From Phycisphaerae bacterium (GTDB taxonomy: Bacteria > Planctomycetota > Phycisphaerae > Phycisphaerales > UBA1924), in assembly GCA_030426395.1 (NCBI GenBank), contig JAUHYE010000016.1:1-44277 (forward strand): 44,277 bases of DNA. Reading direction: 5' to 3'. Each line of letters opens with the position of its first letter. The first letter of the stretch is position 1. Shown here piece after piece: positions 36,013 to 43,715 of the stretch. A program made the translations under genes and the position numbers. The notes beneath the pieces were generated by a model. That model saw only the letters and a list, made by a program, of their open reading frames with translations, was not told the origin of the DNA and ran no database searches.

Positions 36013-36777
36013 ATGACGATGACCGAAACCGATCGGTTGCTCAAGGTTTTCAGGGTCGATAACAGCATCGACGGGTTGCAGGGCAGGCTCCGCGCCGCCG
36101 AGCGATTCCTCGCAGAGCAGGAACGCCAACTCGCGGCCATCACCGACCAGCACAAGACCAACCAGAACGAGCTGCGCAAGACCAAGGCCGCCGCCGCCAA
36201 TGCCGAGGGCGAGGCCAAGCGACTCGAGACCCACATCACCGAACTCCGCGAGAAGATGAACTCGGCCGCCTCCAACAAGGAGTACCAGGCCTATCTCGCC
36301 GAGATCGCCAACTACAAGACCCAGCAGGACGAGCAGGAGTCCGTCGCACTCGAACTCATGAACCGCGTCGAGGTGCTCACCGCAGAAGGCAATGAACTTA
36401 CCAAGGCCAGGGACGAGCGTGAGGGCGTCCGCACAGTTGCCCTCAAGCAGCGCGACGAGCGGGCCGCCGAGATCGCCGACCGCCTCGACGAGCTCAAGAA
36501 GGAACGCGAGACCATCGCTGCCGAGGTGCCCGAGCACACCCTGAGCCACTACCTCCGCGTCCGCAGCCAGCTTGGCGACGAGGCCATGGCCCCCGTCGAG
36601 GTCGTCGACGTGAAGCGCCACGAGTTCGTCTGCGGCACCAGCATGCTGGCCGTCCCCATCGAGATCGTCAGCGGCCTGCTCAGCCACGGTCGCGTCACGA
36701 TGGATCCCCAGTCGGGCTGCATCCTCTACCTCAGCGACGAGGCCCGCAAAGCCATGGAACCCGCCACCAAGCGGTAA
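36013..36777 (+). CDS. coiled-coil protein with degenerate C4 zinc ribbon (zf-RING_7 type)
   Basis: The 254-residue protein is an alpha-helical hairpin (residues about 8-180, heptad-rich; NSAASNKEYQAYLAEIANYKTQ matches the conserved turn) followed by a zinc-ribbon-like end. In the family the ribbon is CxxC...CPNCGRILY; here it reads CGTSM and DPQSGCILYL, so three of the four ligands are Ser, Asp and Ser and only C207 stays. The family is widespread, often near nif3/YqfO-like genes, and may bind nucleic acid; function is unknown. TACACT at 35974 and AGGGAG before the ATG give an ordinary leadered transcript. A strong terminator follows. Confidence 0.85.
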   Translation: MTMTETDRLLKVFRVDNSIDGLQGRLRAAERFLAEQERQLAAITDQHKTNQNELRKTKAAAANAEGEAKRLETHITELREKMNSAASNKEYQAYLAEIANYKTQQDEQESVALELMNRVEVLTAEGNELTKARDEREGVRTVALKQRDERAAEIADRLDELKKERETIAAEVPEHTLSHYLRVRSQLGDEAMAPVEVVDVKRHEFVCGTSMLAVPIEIVSGLLSHGRVTMDPQSGCILYLSDEARKAMEPATKR

Positions 36778-36806
36778 CTGCCAAACAAACCGAATCCAAC
36801 ACAAGG

Positions 36807-36830
36807 CCCGGGCGCAAACCCGGGTTTTTT
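36807..36830 (+). terminator. rho-independent terminator
   Basis: CCCGGG (36807-36812), a CGCAAA loop, CCCGGG (36819-36824) and six T form a textbook terminator for the gene ending at 36777. Adjacent to the rpmA terminator on the other strand. Confidence 0.9.
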
Positions 36831-36845
36831 GTTCCAACGCGCAAC

Positions 36846-36871
36846 AAAAAGCCCGGATCGTTCTCCGGGCT
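36846..36871 (-). terminator. rho-independent terminator of rpmA
   Basis: On the minus strand AGCCCGGA, loop GAACGA and TCCGGGCT are followed by TTTT. It starts 25 bases after the rpmA stop. Confidence 0.9.
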
Positions 36872-36895
36872 CATCAAGCGTCGATCAGACTCGTC

Positions 36896-37204
36896 TCAGC
36901 CGGCAGCCTTCGCCGCCTGGGCCGCACGATACTGTGTGAGCCAGCGGGGACGCGGTGCGTCGTCTTCCATCGGGTCGATGTGCACGCGGCGACCCTGGAA
37001 CACCACGGTGCCGGTGCTCACGCTGAAGAGCGTGTCATCCTTGCCCCGCTGGACACCGAACCCCGGCTGGAACTTCGTGCCGCACTGACGCACCAGGATG
37101 TTACCCGGCTGGGCGATCTGCCCGCCGTAGAGCTTGATGCCCCGGTACTGGGGGTTCGAGTCGCGACCGTTCTTCGACGATCCCTGGCCCTTTTTGTGCG
37201 CCAT
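36896..37204 (-). CDS. rpmA: ribosomal protein bL27
   Basis: The 102-residue protein is a 50S subunit component near the peptidyl transferase centre. It begins [29 protein letters not shown] and has [14 protein letters not shown] and [14 protein letters not shown] as in the family; the C-terminus is extended by about 15 residues rich in Ala. AGGAG lies before the ATG. The usual upstream partner rplU (bL21) is missing; a gene for an exported unknown is upstream instead. Confidence 0.97.
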   Translation of the reverse strand: MAHKKGQGSSKNGRDSNPQYRGIKLYGGQIAQPGNILVRQCGTKFQPGFGVQRGKDDTLFSVSTGTVVFQGRRVHIDPMEDDAPRPRWLTQYRAAQAAKAAG

Positions 37205-37270
37205 AGCGAGATACTCCTGCGTAGCCGGCCCGAATCAATCCGGGAGCCGGGTCGAGATAATAGCGGCCGG

Positions 37271-37906
37271 TTAACGCATGATCCAGCGGGTCTCGGACCG
37301 CGTGATGGGCGAAGAGCCCACACCCTCGACGTGCCCCGGCACCTCGTGGACGGCCATGAGAGTCTTGCGGAGCACCACGTCGCGAGGGTTGCCACTCTCG
37401 CGATCGATGAGGCGGATGCGGTCGGTCTCGCCACTGAAGCCGGCCATGTAGATCCGGGCTTGGTCGGCCTCGGTATCGCGGACGGGCCAGACCACCAGCC
37501 CGCCGCGGGCGTAGGCCTCGCCGCGCCGCAGCACGCCGATCATGCTCACCTGGTCGCTCAGCAGCGGGTTATCCAGACGGTTGAGCAGTTCGCGGGTCAC
37601 GCTGGCGGGCACGCCCTGGCCGCCCACCACGTCGATGCCCGTCTCGGTGCTCAGCTCGAAGCTGGGGGCCAGCAGGATGTCCTGATCGGTGTTATTGGTC
37701 ACCGTGTAGGTCAGGTAGTAATACAGCGTCGGCCCCTGCCCAGGGGTATCGACGCTGGCCACACGCAGCGGGCCCACGTCCAGGTCGAGTTGCCAACGCA
37801 CCGGGATGGGGTTGGGCTCCGGCGGGCGGGCCGCGGTCACGGCGACCACGCCGACGACCACGAGCAGAACGGCGAGCACGCGAGAAGGCAGATTCAGCAG
37901 GGCCAT
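37271..37906 (-). CDS. exported protein of unknown function
   Basis: The 211-residue product has an N-terminal signal or anchor ([25 protein letters not shown]). The mature part is beta-rich: [80 protein letters not shown], and a basic Arg-rich end (SETRWIMR). The [12 protein letters not shown] strand is typical of an immunoglobulin-like fold carrying a comparison with reference proteins. GGAGAA precedes the ATG. It lies upstream of rpmA on the same strand with a 66-base gap. I recognise no family. Confidence 0.75.
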   Translation of the reverse strand: MALLNLPSRVLAVLLVVVGVVAVTAARPPEPNPIPVRWQLDLDVGPLRVASVDTPGQGPTLYYYLTYTVTNNTDQDILLAPSFELSTETGIDVVGGQGVPASVTRELLNRLDNPLLSDQVSMIGVLRRGEAYARGGLVVWPVRDTEADQARIYMAGFSGETDRIRLIDRESGNPRDVVLRKTLMAVHEVPGHVEGVGSSPITRSETRWIMR

Positions 37907-38125
37907 GGAGTTCTCCGAGGCGAGGTCAACAGCCCAGACTCATCCATCCAGGCAAAGGCAGCAGGGCGCGAAATCGGTGAGGCACATGGGAAGGCCCTCA
38001 GCCGTCCCTACGCCCCGACAGTCTATATTCGTTTCCCCGCTCGCGACGGCGGCCACGCCGGGGAATTTGCCCCGCCGCCAGACCCGTCCGACGAAACGGG
38101 GTCCGGACCACCAACGGATACGAGT

Positions 38126-39169
38126 ATGGACGCCAGCGGTTTCTCCCACGATTGCCAGCCCAGGCCGCTGCCCCCAGACCTCCGCCTGGCCGCAGCGGAG
38201 CGTCTGGTCGAGGCTGTCGGCCCGGCCGCTCGCGAGGCCGCCCAGCGGATCATCGAGGCCGGCCAAGACGGCGGGATCGCTTTTGACCACGCCCAGGCCA
38301 CCATCGACGTCGACCGCCGGGCCGTGCGGGAGCTGGCCCTGGCAATCCCTTCCCCGGGCCGCAGCGCCCTGGTGTTCCTGAGCCGACCCGACGCCGCCGG
38401 CGACCGCCCCGCCGAGCGGGCGAGCTGCGCCGCCGCCCTCACCGAGCATCTGGCCAGCCTGCCAGGCCATCCCTTCGACATCGCCCAGGCCCTGCCCGCC
38501 GCCCGGGAGCGCTGGGGCGTCGACGCCCTGCTGGCCGCCGGTTGGGGGATCGTGGGCGAACTTGCCTACATGCGGCGACCCCTGCGACCCGACGATGCGC
38601 CACGCCACGGCCTGCTCCGACATCGCGAAACCGAGCCCGACCTGCCCGACGGCGTCGAACTCGAGCCAATCCGCATCCCAGATGAGGGATCGCCCAACAT
38701 GCGCGTGCTCGTCAGCGCACTCGACGACTCGTACATGGACACCCTCGATTGCCCCGAGCTCTGCGGCATGCGTCGCACTTGCGACATCGTCGCCTCCCAC
38801 GCGGCGATAGGCCGGCCCGAGTTGGCGATCTGGACGCTCGTGCGCCACGAGGGCCGCCCCGCCGGCGCCATATTGCTCGCTGGTTTACCCGAGCAGCGTT
38901 GCTACGAGTTGGTCTACATCGGCCTTGGCCCAACGCTCCGTGGCATGGGGCTGGGAGAACTACTCATGCGCCGCGCCATCGCGCAGCTCGGCGCACGCGT
39001 GAAGCAGAGTGCCTCGCGCTCAGGTTGGTCGCTCACATGCGCTGTCGATATCGCCAATGCGCCCGCCGTACGCCTCTACGAACGCCTCGGTTTCACCGCC
39101 TTCGATCGGCGTGTGGCGTGCGTCCACGGCCTTTCGAGCGAGCTATCCACCGGTGTTGGCGACCGCTAG
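38126..39169 (+). CDS. GNAT-family N-acetyltransferase with N-terminal extension
   Basis: The 347-residue product has a first half of about 170 residues (ERLVEAVGPAAREAAQRIIEAG, YMRRPL) resembling a second, degenerate acetyltransferase-like domain, and a C-terminal GNAT domain with RPAGAILLAGL and YELVYIGLGPTLRGMGLGELLMRRAI, the acetyl-CoA loop (R-x-x-G-x-G), followed by NAPAVRLYERLGF. It transfers an acetyl group to an unknown amine. The ATG at 38126 is the first clear start; a TATATT at 38025-38030 lies about 100 bases upstream. It is the last gene before the candidate replication origin. Confidence 0.88.
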   Translation: MDASGFSHDCQPRPLPPDLRLAAAERLVEAVGPAAREAAQRIIEAGQDGGIAFDHAQATIDVDRRAVRELALAIPSPGRSALVFLSRPDAAGDRPAERASCAAALTEHLASLPGHPFDIAQALPAARERWGVDALLAAGWGIVGELAYMRRPLRPDDAPRHGLLRHRETEPDLPDGVELEPIRIPDEGSPNMRVLVSALDDSYMDTLDCPELCGMRRTCDIVASHAAIGRPELAIWTLVRHEGRPAGAILLAGLPEQRCYELVYIGLGPTLRGMGLGELLMRRAIAQLGARVKQSASRSGWSLTCAVDIANAPAVRLYERLGFTAFDRRVACVHGLSSELSTGVGDR

Positions 39170-39286
39170 CGCGTTGGTGCCACCACACTTGCGAAGATGC
39201 CTATCCGATGCACTCCACCAGTTATCCACCGCCGTTGTTGACAACTTGCGCCCGCCTCGTGCATAAATAAAAATTCAGGTTGTAAA
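39143..39286. other. candidate replication origin (oriC) upstream of dnaA
   Basis: Within the 489-base gap 39170-39658, TTATCCACC (39222-39230) matches the DnaA box consensus TTATCCACA in eight of nine positions; CTATCCACC (39143-39151, within the 3' end of the acetyltransferase gene) and CTATCCGAT (near 39201) are weaker boxes. TTGTTGACAAC (39235-39245) is a palindrome-like element. An AT-rich tract, GCATAAATAAAAATTCAGG to about 39286, is the most AT-rich part of the window and could be the unwinding element. Position next to dnaA supports the call; box number is low. Confidence 0.5.
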
Positions 39287-39594
39287 CCCTTGAGAAACAC
39301 CGCCTTTTGCGATCGATCTGAACCCAACGCTCACAATTCCGGTAGCGAACAGGCGACAGGGCGGATACCTTCTTGTGGCGTCGAAGGAATGGCGCCGCGT
39401 CGGGGGGCCAAAGACCACAGCAACCATGCCCGCTAGCCATCAGGCGACACCGCCGTGCGTACTCCGGCGGTTATTCAGCACGCCACGATGGCAACCACGA
39501 GCTACACGGGCAAGGTGGCACGCAGCGCGAGGATCGCGCGGTCAATGGTTCCAGCGTCGCACCGTGTGAACGGACTCTCTGAACGATCATGCAC

Positions 39595-39620
39595 GCCGAG
39601 CCCCCGGGCTTCGGCGGGGG
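39595..39620 (+). promoter_or_regulatory. possible attenuator hairpin in the dnaA leader
   Basis: CCCCCG (39601-39606) pairs with CGGGGG (39615-39620), followed by TCTTCG, like a GC-rich terminator. An alternative stem pairs GCCGAGCC (39595-39602) with GGCTTCGGC (to 39615) and excludes the first. The two are mutually exclusive, 40-60 bases before the dnaA ATG. A simple terminator of an upstream transcript is the other explanation. Confidence 0.35.
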
Positions 39621-39658
39621 TCTTCGTGTGGCTCGAGGACGAGCCAGAAGGGTTCGCA

Positions 39659-41380
39659 ATGGCAGCGACCAGCAGGGACAAGACCGTTCGGGCAGACCAG
39701 CCGCAAGCCGCACCGCAGCGCGCCGTCCGCCTGCATCCGGGCCAGGGACAGAACGCCGGCTCCACCAATGCCGGCGAGCATGTGCCCGACCTGCAACTCG
39801 TTGCCGCCCCGAGTGCCCCGTCCCGTGTGCCCACACGCCTGCCCGGCCGAGACGCCGCGGGCGAGCGTGTGCGTACTCGGCACGTCCACCCCGGTCGCGC
39901 CGAGACTGCCAGCCCGCCCGCCGACCCGCCGAGCGACACCGCCGTGGCCAGCCCGGCCGGTGACGACGGCGACAATCTGGAGCGTCTGCTCGCGGCCAAG
40001 GTCGGCCCGCAGACCTTCCAGCGATACTTCCAAGGCCAGGCCAAGCTGGAACGCACCGAAGGCGGCCTGCGCGTCGTCGTGGCGTCCAAGTTCCTGGTGC
40101 CCATTGTCGAGGGCCGGTTCCGCAAGCACCTGGTCGACATCGCCGGCGGGGGTTCGGTCAGCTTTATCGACAAGCCCGAGGCCTTCCCAGCCGCCAAGCC
40201 GCCCAAGGCCCGGGCCCTGCGCCCCAAGCCCCAGGAGCAGGCCCCCAAGCCTCACGCCGCCCAGCGCGACCGCACCCTGCGGCTCGAGGACTTCGTCGTC
40301 GGCGAGAGCAACCGCCTGGCCCACATGGCCGCCATGTCCATCAGCGACCCGAACGCCACGCCCCGGGCCGGCAACATGCTCGTGCTCCACGGCGGCTGCG
40401 GCCTGGGCAAGACCCACCTGCTCCGTGGCATGGCCCACAACTACAACCGCCTCCGTGAGTCGGGCAGCAAGGCCAGGTACGTCACCGCCGAGCAATTCAC
40501 CAACGGCTTCCTGGCCGCCCTGCGCACCGGCACGACCGAGCGTTTCCGCGATCAGTACCGCGGCGTCGAACTGCTGTGCCTCGACGACGTGCACTTCCTG
40601 GCGACGAAGGAAGCCACCAAGGCCGAACTCCTCCACACGCTCGACCAGATCCTCCAGGGCGGCTGCCGTTTGGCGCTGGCCAGCGACGAGCACCCCCGCC
40701 AGGTCGAAGGGCTGGGCAAGCAGCTCATCAGCCGCCTGCTCTCCGGGCTGACCATCGAACTCGGCTCGCCCGAACTCGAATTGCGCGAGGCCATGGTCCG
40801 CAAGCTGGCCGCCCAGCGTGGGCTCACGATGGACGCCCAGGTCATCTCGGCCATCGCCGAGGGCGCCGTGGGCGAGGTCAGCGACAGCGAGCCCGGCTCG
40901 TTCCGCGACATCGAGGGCGCGATGGCCCGCGTGGATGCCTTCCACAACCTGCTGGGCCGCTCGGGCGGCCAGCCGGCGGGCGACCGGGTCGTCATGTCCA
41001 CCGTGCACCAAGCCCTCGGCCGCCGCGCCCATGTGGCGCCCAAGGCCGGCCCGGTGCGCGTCGAGGCGGTCATCGAGGGCGTCTGTGGCTACCTGGGTGT
41101 GGGCCGGGCCGAGTTCGCCGGCCGGGGCCGCCACCGCCGGGTCGTGCTGGCCCGGGCGCTGGTCGCCCTGATCTCCCGCCAGCTCACTACGGCCAGCTAT
41201 CCCGAGATCGCCGGCGCGATGGGCCGCCCCAACCACTCGTCGATCATCACCGCCGTGCGACGGATCGAGCGTCAGATTGCCGATGAGGAACTGGTCGCGG
41301 TGGGGTGTGACGACGATGGGAAGACCATCGCCGACCTCGCCGTGTCGCTGGCCAAACGGATCGGTCCCCGGGGGCGATAG
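39659..41380 (+). CDS. dnaA: chromosomal replication initiator DnaA
   Basis: The 573-residue AAA+ initiator binds DnaA boxes and opens the origin. ATG 39659 is preceded by AAGGG; the frame is open further upstream but without family likeness. The first 95 residues are Pro/Ala-rich and disordered, then domain I (ERLLAAKVGPQTFQRYFQGQAKL), a linker, and the AAA+ domain with Walker A HGGCGLGKTHL near residue 244 and Walker B LLCLDDVHFL near 305. The C-terminal DNA-binding helix-turn-helix has AMGRPNHSSIITAVRRIE near 520, where most DnaA proteins read GGRDHTTV. dnaN is not next to it; a DegT-type gene follows. The N-terminal disordered extension is longer than usual. Confidence 0.93.
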   Translation: MAATSRDKTVRADQPQAAPQRAVRLHPGQGQNAGSTNAGEHVPDLQLVAAPSAPSRVPTRLPGRDAAGERVRTRHVHPGRAETASPPADPPSDTAVASPAGDDGDNLERLLAAKVGPQTFQRYFQGQAKLERTEGGLRVVVASKFLVPIVEGRFRKHLVDIAGGGSVSFIDKPEAFPAAKPPKARALRPKPQEQAPKPHAAQRDRTLRLEDFVVGESNRLAHMAAMSISDPNATPRAGNMLVLHGGCGLGKTHLLRGMAHNYNRLRESGSKARYVTAEQFTNGFLAALRTGTTERFRDQYRGVELLCLDDVHFLATKEATKAELLHTLDQILQGGCRLALASDEHPRQVEGLGKQLISRLLSGLTIELGSPELELREAMVRKLAAQRGLTMDAQVISAIAEGAVGEVSDSEPGSFRDIEGAMARVDAFHNLLGRSGGQPAGDRVVMSTVHQALGRRAHVAPKAGPVRVEAVIEGVCGYLGVGRAEFAGRGRHRRVVLARALVALISRQLTTASYPEIAGAMGRPNHSSIITAVRRIERQIADEELVAVGCDDDGKTIADLAVSLAKRIGPRGR

Positions 41381-41434
41381 ACTCCCCTCGGGTCCGCCGG
41401 CCTCTGGCCGACGCCTCGAGACACGGGAGCCGAC

Positions 41435-42652
41435 TTGCCACCCAGTGATTACCCCAGCCCGTCCGCGCCCCGCCAGAACCCCAGCCAGGAGATCGCCCTG
41501 AGCGGGCCGGACATCTCCGAGCTCGAGATCGATGCGGTCTCGCGCGTCTTGAGGTCGGGCCGCCTGAGCATTGGCCCGATGCAGGAGGCCTTCGAGGCCC
41601 TGGTCAGCGATGCTGCCGGTTGCGACCACGGCGTGGCGGTCAATTCGGGCACGTCGGGGTTGCACTTGGCGTTGCTGGCTTTGGGTATCGGGCCGGGCGA
41701 CGAGGTCATCACCACGCCCTTCAGCTTCGTGGCCAGCGCCAACGCCATCCTTTATGTTGGCGCCACGCCCAAGTTCGTGGACATCTGCCCGCGAAGCCTC
41801 AACATGGACCCCGAGAAGGTCGAGCAGGCCATCGGCCCGCGCACCAAGGCCATCCTTGCCGTCGAGGCCCTGGGCAACCCGACCCACATGGACCGCTACG
41901 CAGCCATCGCCAACAAGAACGAGATCCACCTCGTTGAGGACTGCTGCGAGGCCCTGGGCACCACCTACAACGGCCGCAAGTGCGGTAGCTTTGGACGCGT
42001 CGGGGTCTTCGGGTTCTACCCCAACAAGCAGATCACCACGGGCGAAGGCGGCATGATCGTCACCGACGACCAGAACCTGGCCGACCTGTGCCGCAGCCTG
42101 CGCAACCAGGGCCGCACCATGCCCAGCGAGTTGGCCCAGGAGGGCAGCAGCGGCCTGGGCCTGTGGCTCAGCCACGAGCGTCTGGGGTACAACTACCGCC
42201 TGAGTGAGATCGCCTGCGCCCTTGGTGTCGCCCAGATGCGGCGGTTTGGCGAGATTGCCGAGAAGCGCCGCCGCGTGGCCAGCGAGTACCTCGACCGTCT
42301 CATGGGCATCCCGGGCATCATCCTGCCGACCATCGAGAGCGGCACGAGCATGAGCTGGTTCGTGTTCACCATCCGCCTCGAACGCGGCTACACGGGCGAG
42401 GAACGCGACCGCGTGATCCAGGGTCTGCGCAACCACGACGTGGGCTGCGCACCGTACTTCCCTTGCATTCATTTGATGCCCGAGTACGTCCGTCGCTTCG
42501 GCTACGAGCGGGGCGCCTTCCCCATCGCCGAGAGCGTGTCGGACCGCACGATCGCTCTGCCGTTCCACAACGGCCTCACGGAGCGCGACATCGACATGGT
42601 GGCCCAGACGCTGAGCGTCATCCTGTCGCGGGAGAATCTGGCGCGGGGGTGA
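41435..42652 (+). CDS. DegT/DnrJ/EryC1/StrS-family aminotransferase
   Basis: The 405-residue PLP enzyme starts at TTG 41435 with GGGAG five bases upstream. NSGTSGLHLALLALGIGPGDEVITTPFSFVASANAI, EALGNPTHMD, LVEDCCEALG and the PLP-Lys in FYPNKQITTGEGGMI are as in sugar aminotransferases that make amino-dideoxy sugars on NDP-sugars. The CAPYFPCIHL and final MVAQTLS region complete the fold. Substrate cannot be told; no sugar-nucleotide cluster is around it, so a role in envelope glycan or single tailoring step is likely. TAGACT overlaps the dnaA stop. Confidence 0.95.
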   Translation: MPPSDYPSPSAPRQNPSQEIALSGPDISELEIDAVSRVLRSGRLSIGPMQEAFEALVSDAAGCDHGVAVNSGTSGLHLALLALGIGPGDEVITTPFSFVASANAILYVGATPKFVDICPRSLNMDPEKVEQAIGPRTKAILAVEALGNPTHMDRYAAIANKNEIHLVEDCCEALGTTYNGRKCGSFGRVGVFGFYPNKQITTGEGGMIVTDDQNLADLCRSLRNQGRTMPSELAQEGSSGLGLWLSHERLGYNYRLSEIACALGVAQMRRFGEIAEKRRRVASEYLDRLMGIPGIILPTIESGTSMSWFVFTIRLERGYTGEERDRVIQGLRNHDVGCAPYFPCIHLMPEYVRRFGYERGAFPIAESVSDRTIALPFHNGLTERDIDMVAQTLSVILSRENLARG

Positions 42653-42760
42653 GGGGGCAACGTGGCTTTCCTTGAAGGCTCCACCCCGCCTACCATCTCG
42701 ACCCGCAAGCCTGAGTCAGGCCGGCGGTTCGCCCGTGGATCGAGACCGAGGATTGCCCTG

Positions 42761-43039
42761 ATGCCCTACGAATGCCACTTTACCGGACGTAAGACCCGCT
42801 TTGGCAAGTCCAAGGCCTACGGCGGCGCTAAGATCTCCAAGGGCGGTTTCGGCCTGAAGACCACCGGCATCACTCGCCGCACCTTCCGGCCCAACCTCCA
42901 GAAGGTCAACGCCATCATCGACGGCAAGCCCCAGAAGGTGCTGGCCAGCACCCGGGCGATCAAGAGCGGCCTGGTGGTCAAGCCTCTGAAGCGCAAGTAC
43001 GGCTACACCCGCCAGCAGAAGGAACAGGCCGGCGACTGA
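42761..43039 (+). CDS. rpmB: ribosomal protein bL28
   Basis: The 92-residue 50S component begins MPYECHFTGRKTRFGKSKAY; GAGGA precedes the ATG at 42761. RRTFRPNLQKVNAIIDGKPQKVLASTRAIKSG is diagnostic. It is longer than the E. coli protein (78) through a Gly/Lys-rich insertion (GGAKISKGGFGLKTTGIT) after the first strand. It does not carry the CxxC zinc motif seen in some bL28. Followed by mcsA after 118 bases. Confidence 0.95.
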   Translation: MPYECHFTGRKTRFGKSKAYGGAKISKGGFGLKTTGITRRTFRPNLQKVNAIIDGKPQKVLASTRAIKSGLVVKPLKRKYGYTRQQKEQAGD

Positions 43040-43157
43040 GCCGGTTGTGAGCCTTTGACCCATGCGGGTCGAGCGGCACGGATTCCTGAACAGCGCCCGC
43101 ACGTGCCCGTAGGATTGAGCGGAGGCCGGCACCACCGTCCGGCCCGGGGTGTGCAGC

Positions 43158-43715
43158 GTGAAGTGCGACCTGTGCGAAGCCGAAGCGACCGTCCATGAGA
43201 CGCAGATCGTCAATGGGCAGGTCATGGTGCGCCGGCTGTGCGAGCGCCACGCGGGCGAGGTGGGGCTCACCGGCCATTCCAGCGTGAGCATCCCGGGCAG
43301 CGGGGCCTCGGTGGTGCTGAGCGTCCAGCAGCAGGGCGCGACCCTCAAGTGCGAGACCTGCGGGCTCTCATATGCAGCCTTCCGTCAGCACGGGCTCCTG
43401 GGTTGCCCGGCCTGCTACGAGGCCTTCGAGGACAAGCTCGCTCCGCTCATCGAGCGGGCCCACCAGGGCGGCACCCACCACATCGGCAAGACGCCCCGCC
43501 GGATGCTGGCGGCGGCCAAGGAGGGCGACGCCGAGGCCATCGAGCGCGTGCTGGGCGGGGCGCGCGAGCGGGCCGAGCGTGTGGCGCTGCTGAGAAAACA
43601 ACTCGAAGAAGCCCTGGCGATGGAGCAGTACGAACGGGCGGCGGCCCTGCGCGACGAGCTGCGGCGCTTCGAGGCCGAGTCGTCGGAAGAGCATCCCTCG
43701 GGTGGCGACCGATGA
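43158..43715 (+). CDS. mcsA: McsA-like activator with zinc fingers and UVR motif
   Basis: Read from GTG 43158 the product is 185 residues; a GTG at 43149 adds MCS. The first half has CDLC near the start with CERH, and CETC...CPAC forming zinc fingers, as in McsA. The C-terminus has the UvrB/C-type motif LRKQLEEALAMEQYERAAALRDELRRFE. McsA activates the protein-arginine kinase McsB, which marks proteins for ClpCP. The mcsB start overlaps its stop (ATGA). The usual ctsR is not in front; rpmB is. clpC would be outside the window. Confidence 0.9.
   Translation: MKCDLCEAEATVHETQIVNGQVMVRRLCERHAGEVGLTGHSSVSIPGSGASVVLSVQQQGATLKCETCGLSYAAFRQHGLLGCPACYEAFEDKLAPLIERAHQGGTHHIGKTPRRMLAAAKEGDAEAIERVLGGARERAERVALLRKQLEEALAMEQYERAAALRDELRRFEAESSEEHPSGGDR

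Noticed and set aside
36980-38125. N-terminal extension of the acetyltransferase frame back to 36980
   Set aside because: It is antisense to rpmA and the exported-protein gene; similarity starts only after ATG 38126.
39455-39658. Upstream start for DnaA
   Set aside because: The added residues have no DnaA likeness, and the hairpin lies in this stretch; AAGGG precedes ATG 39659.
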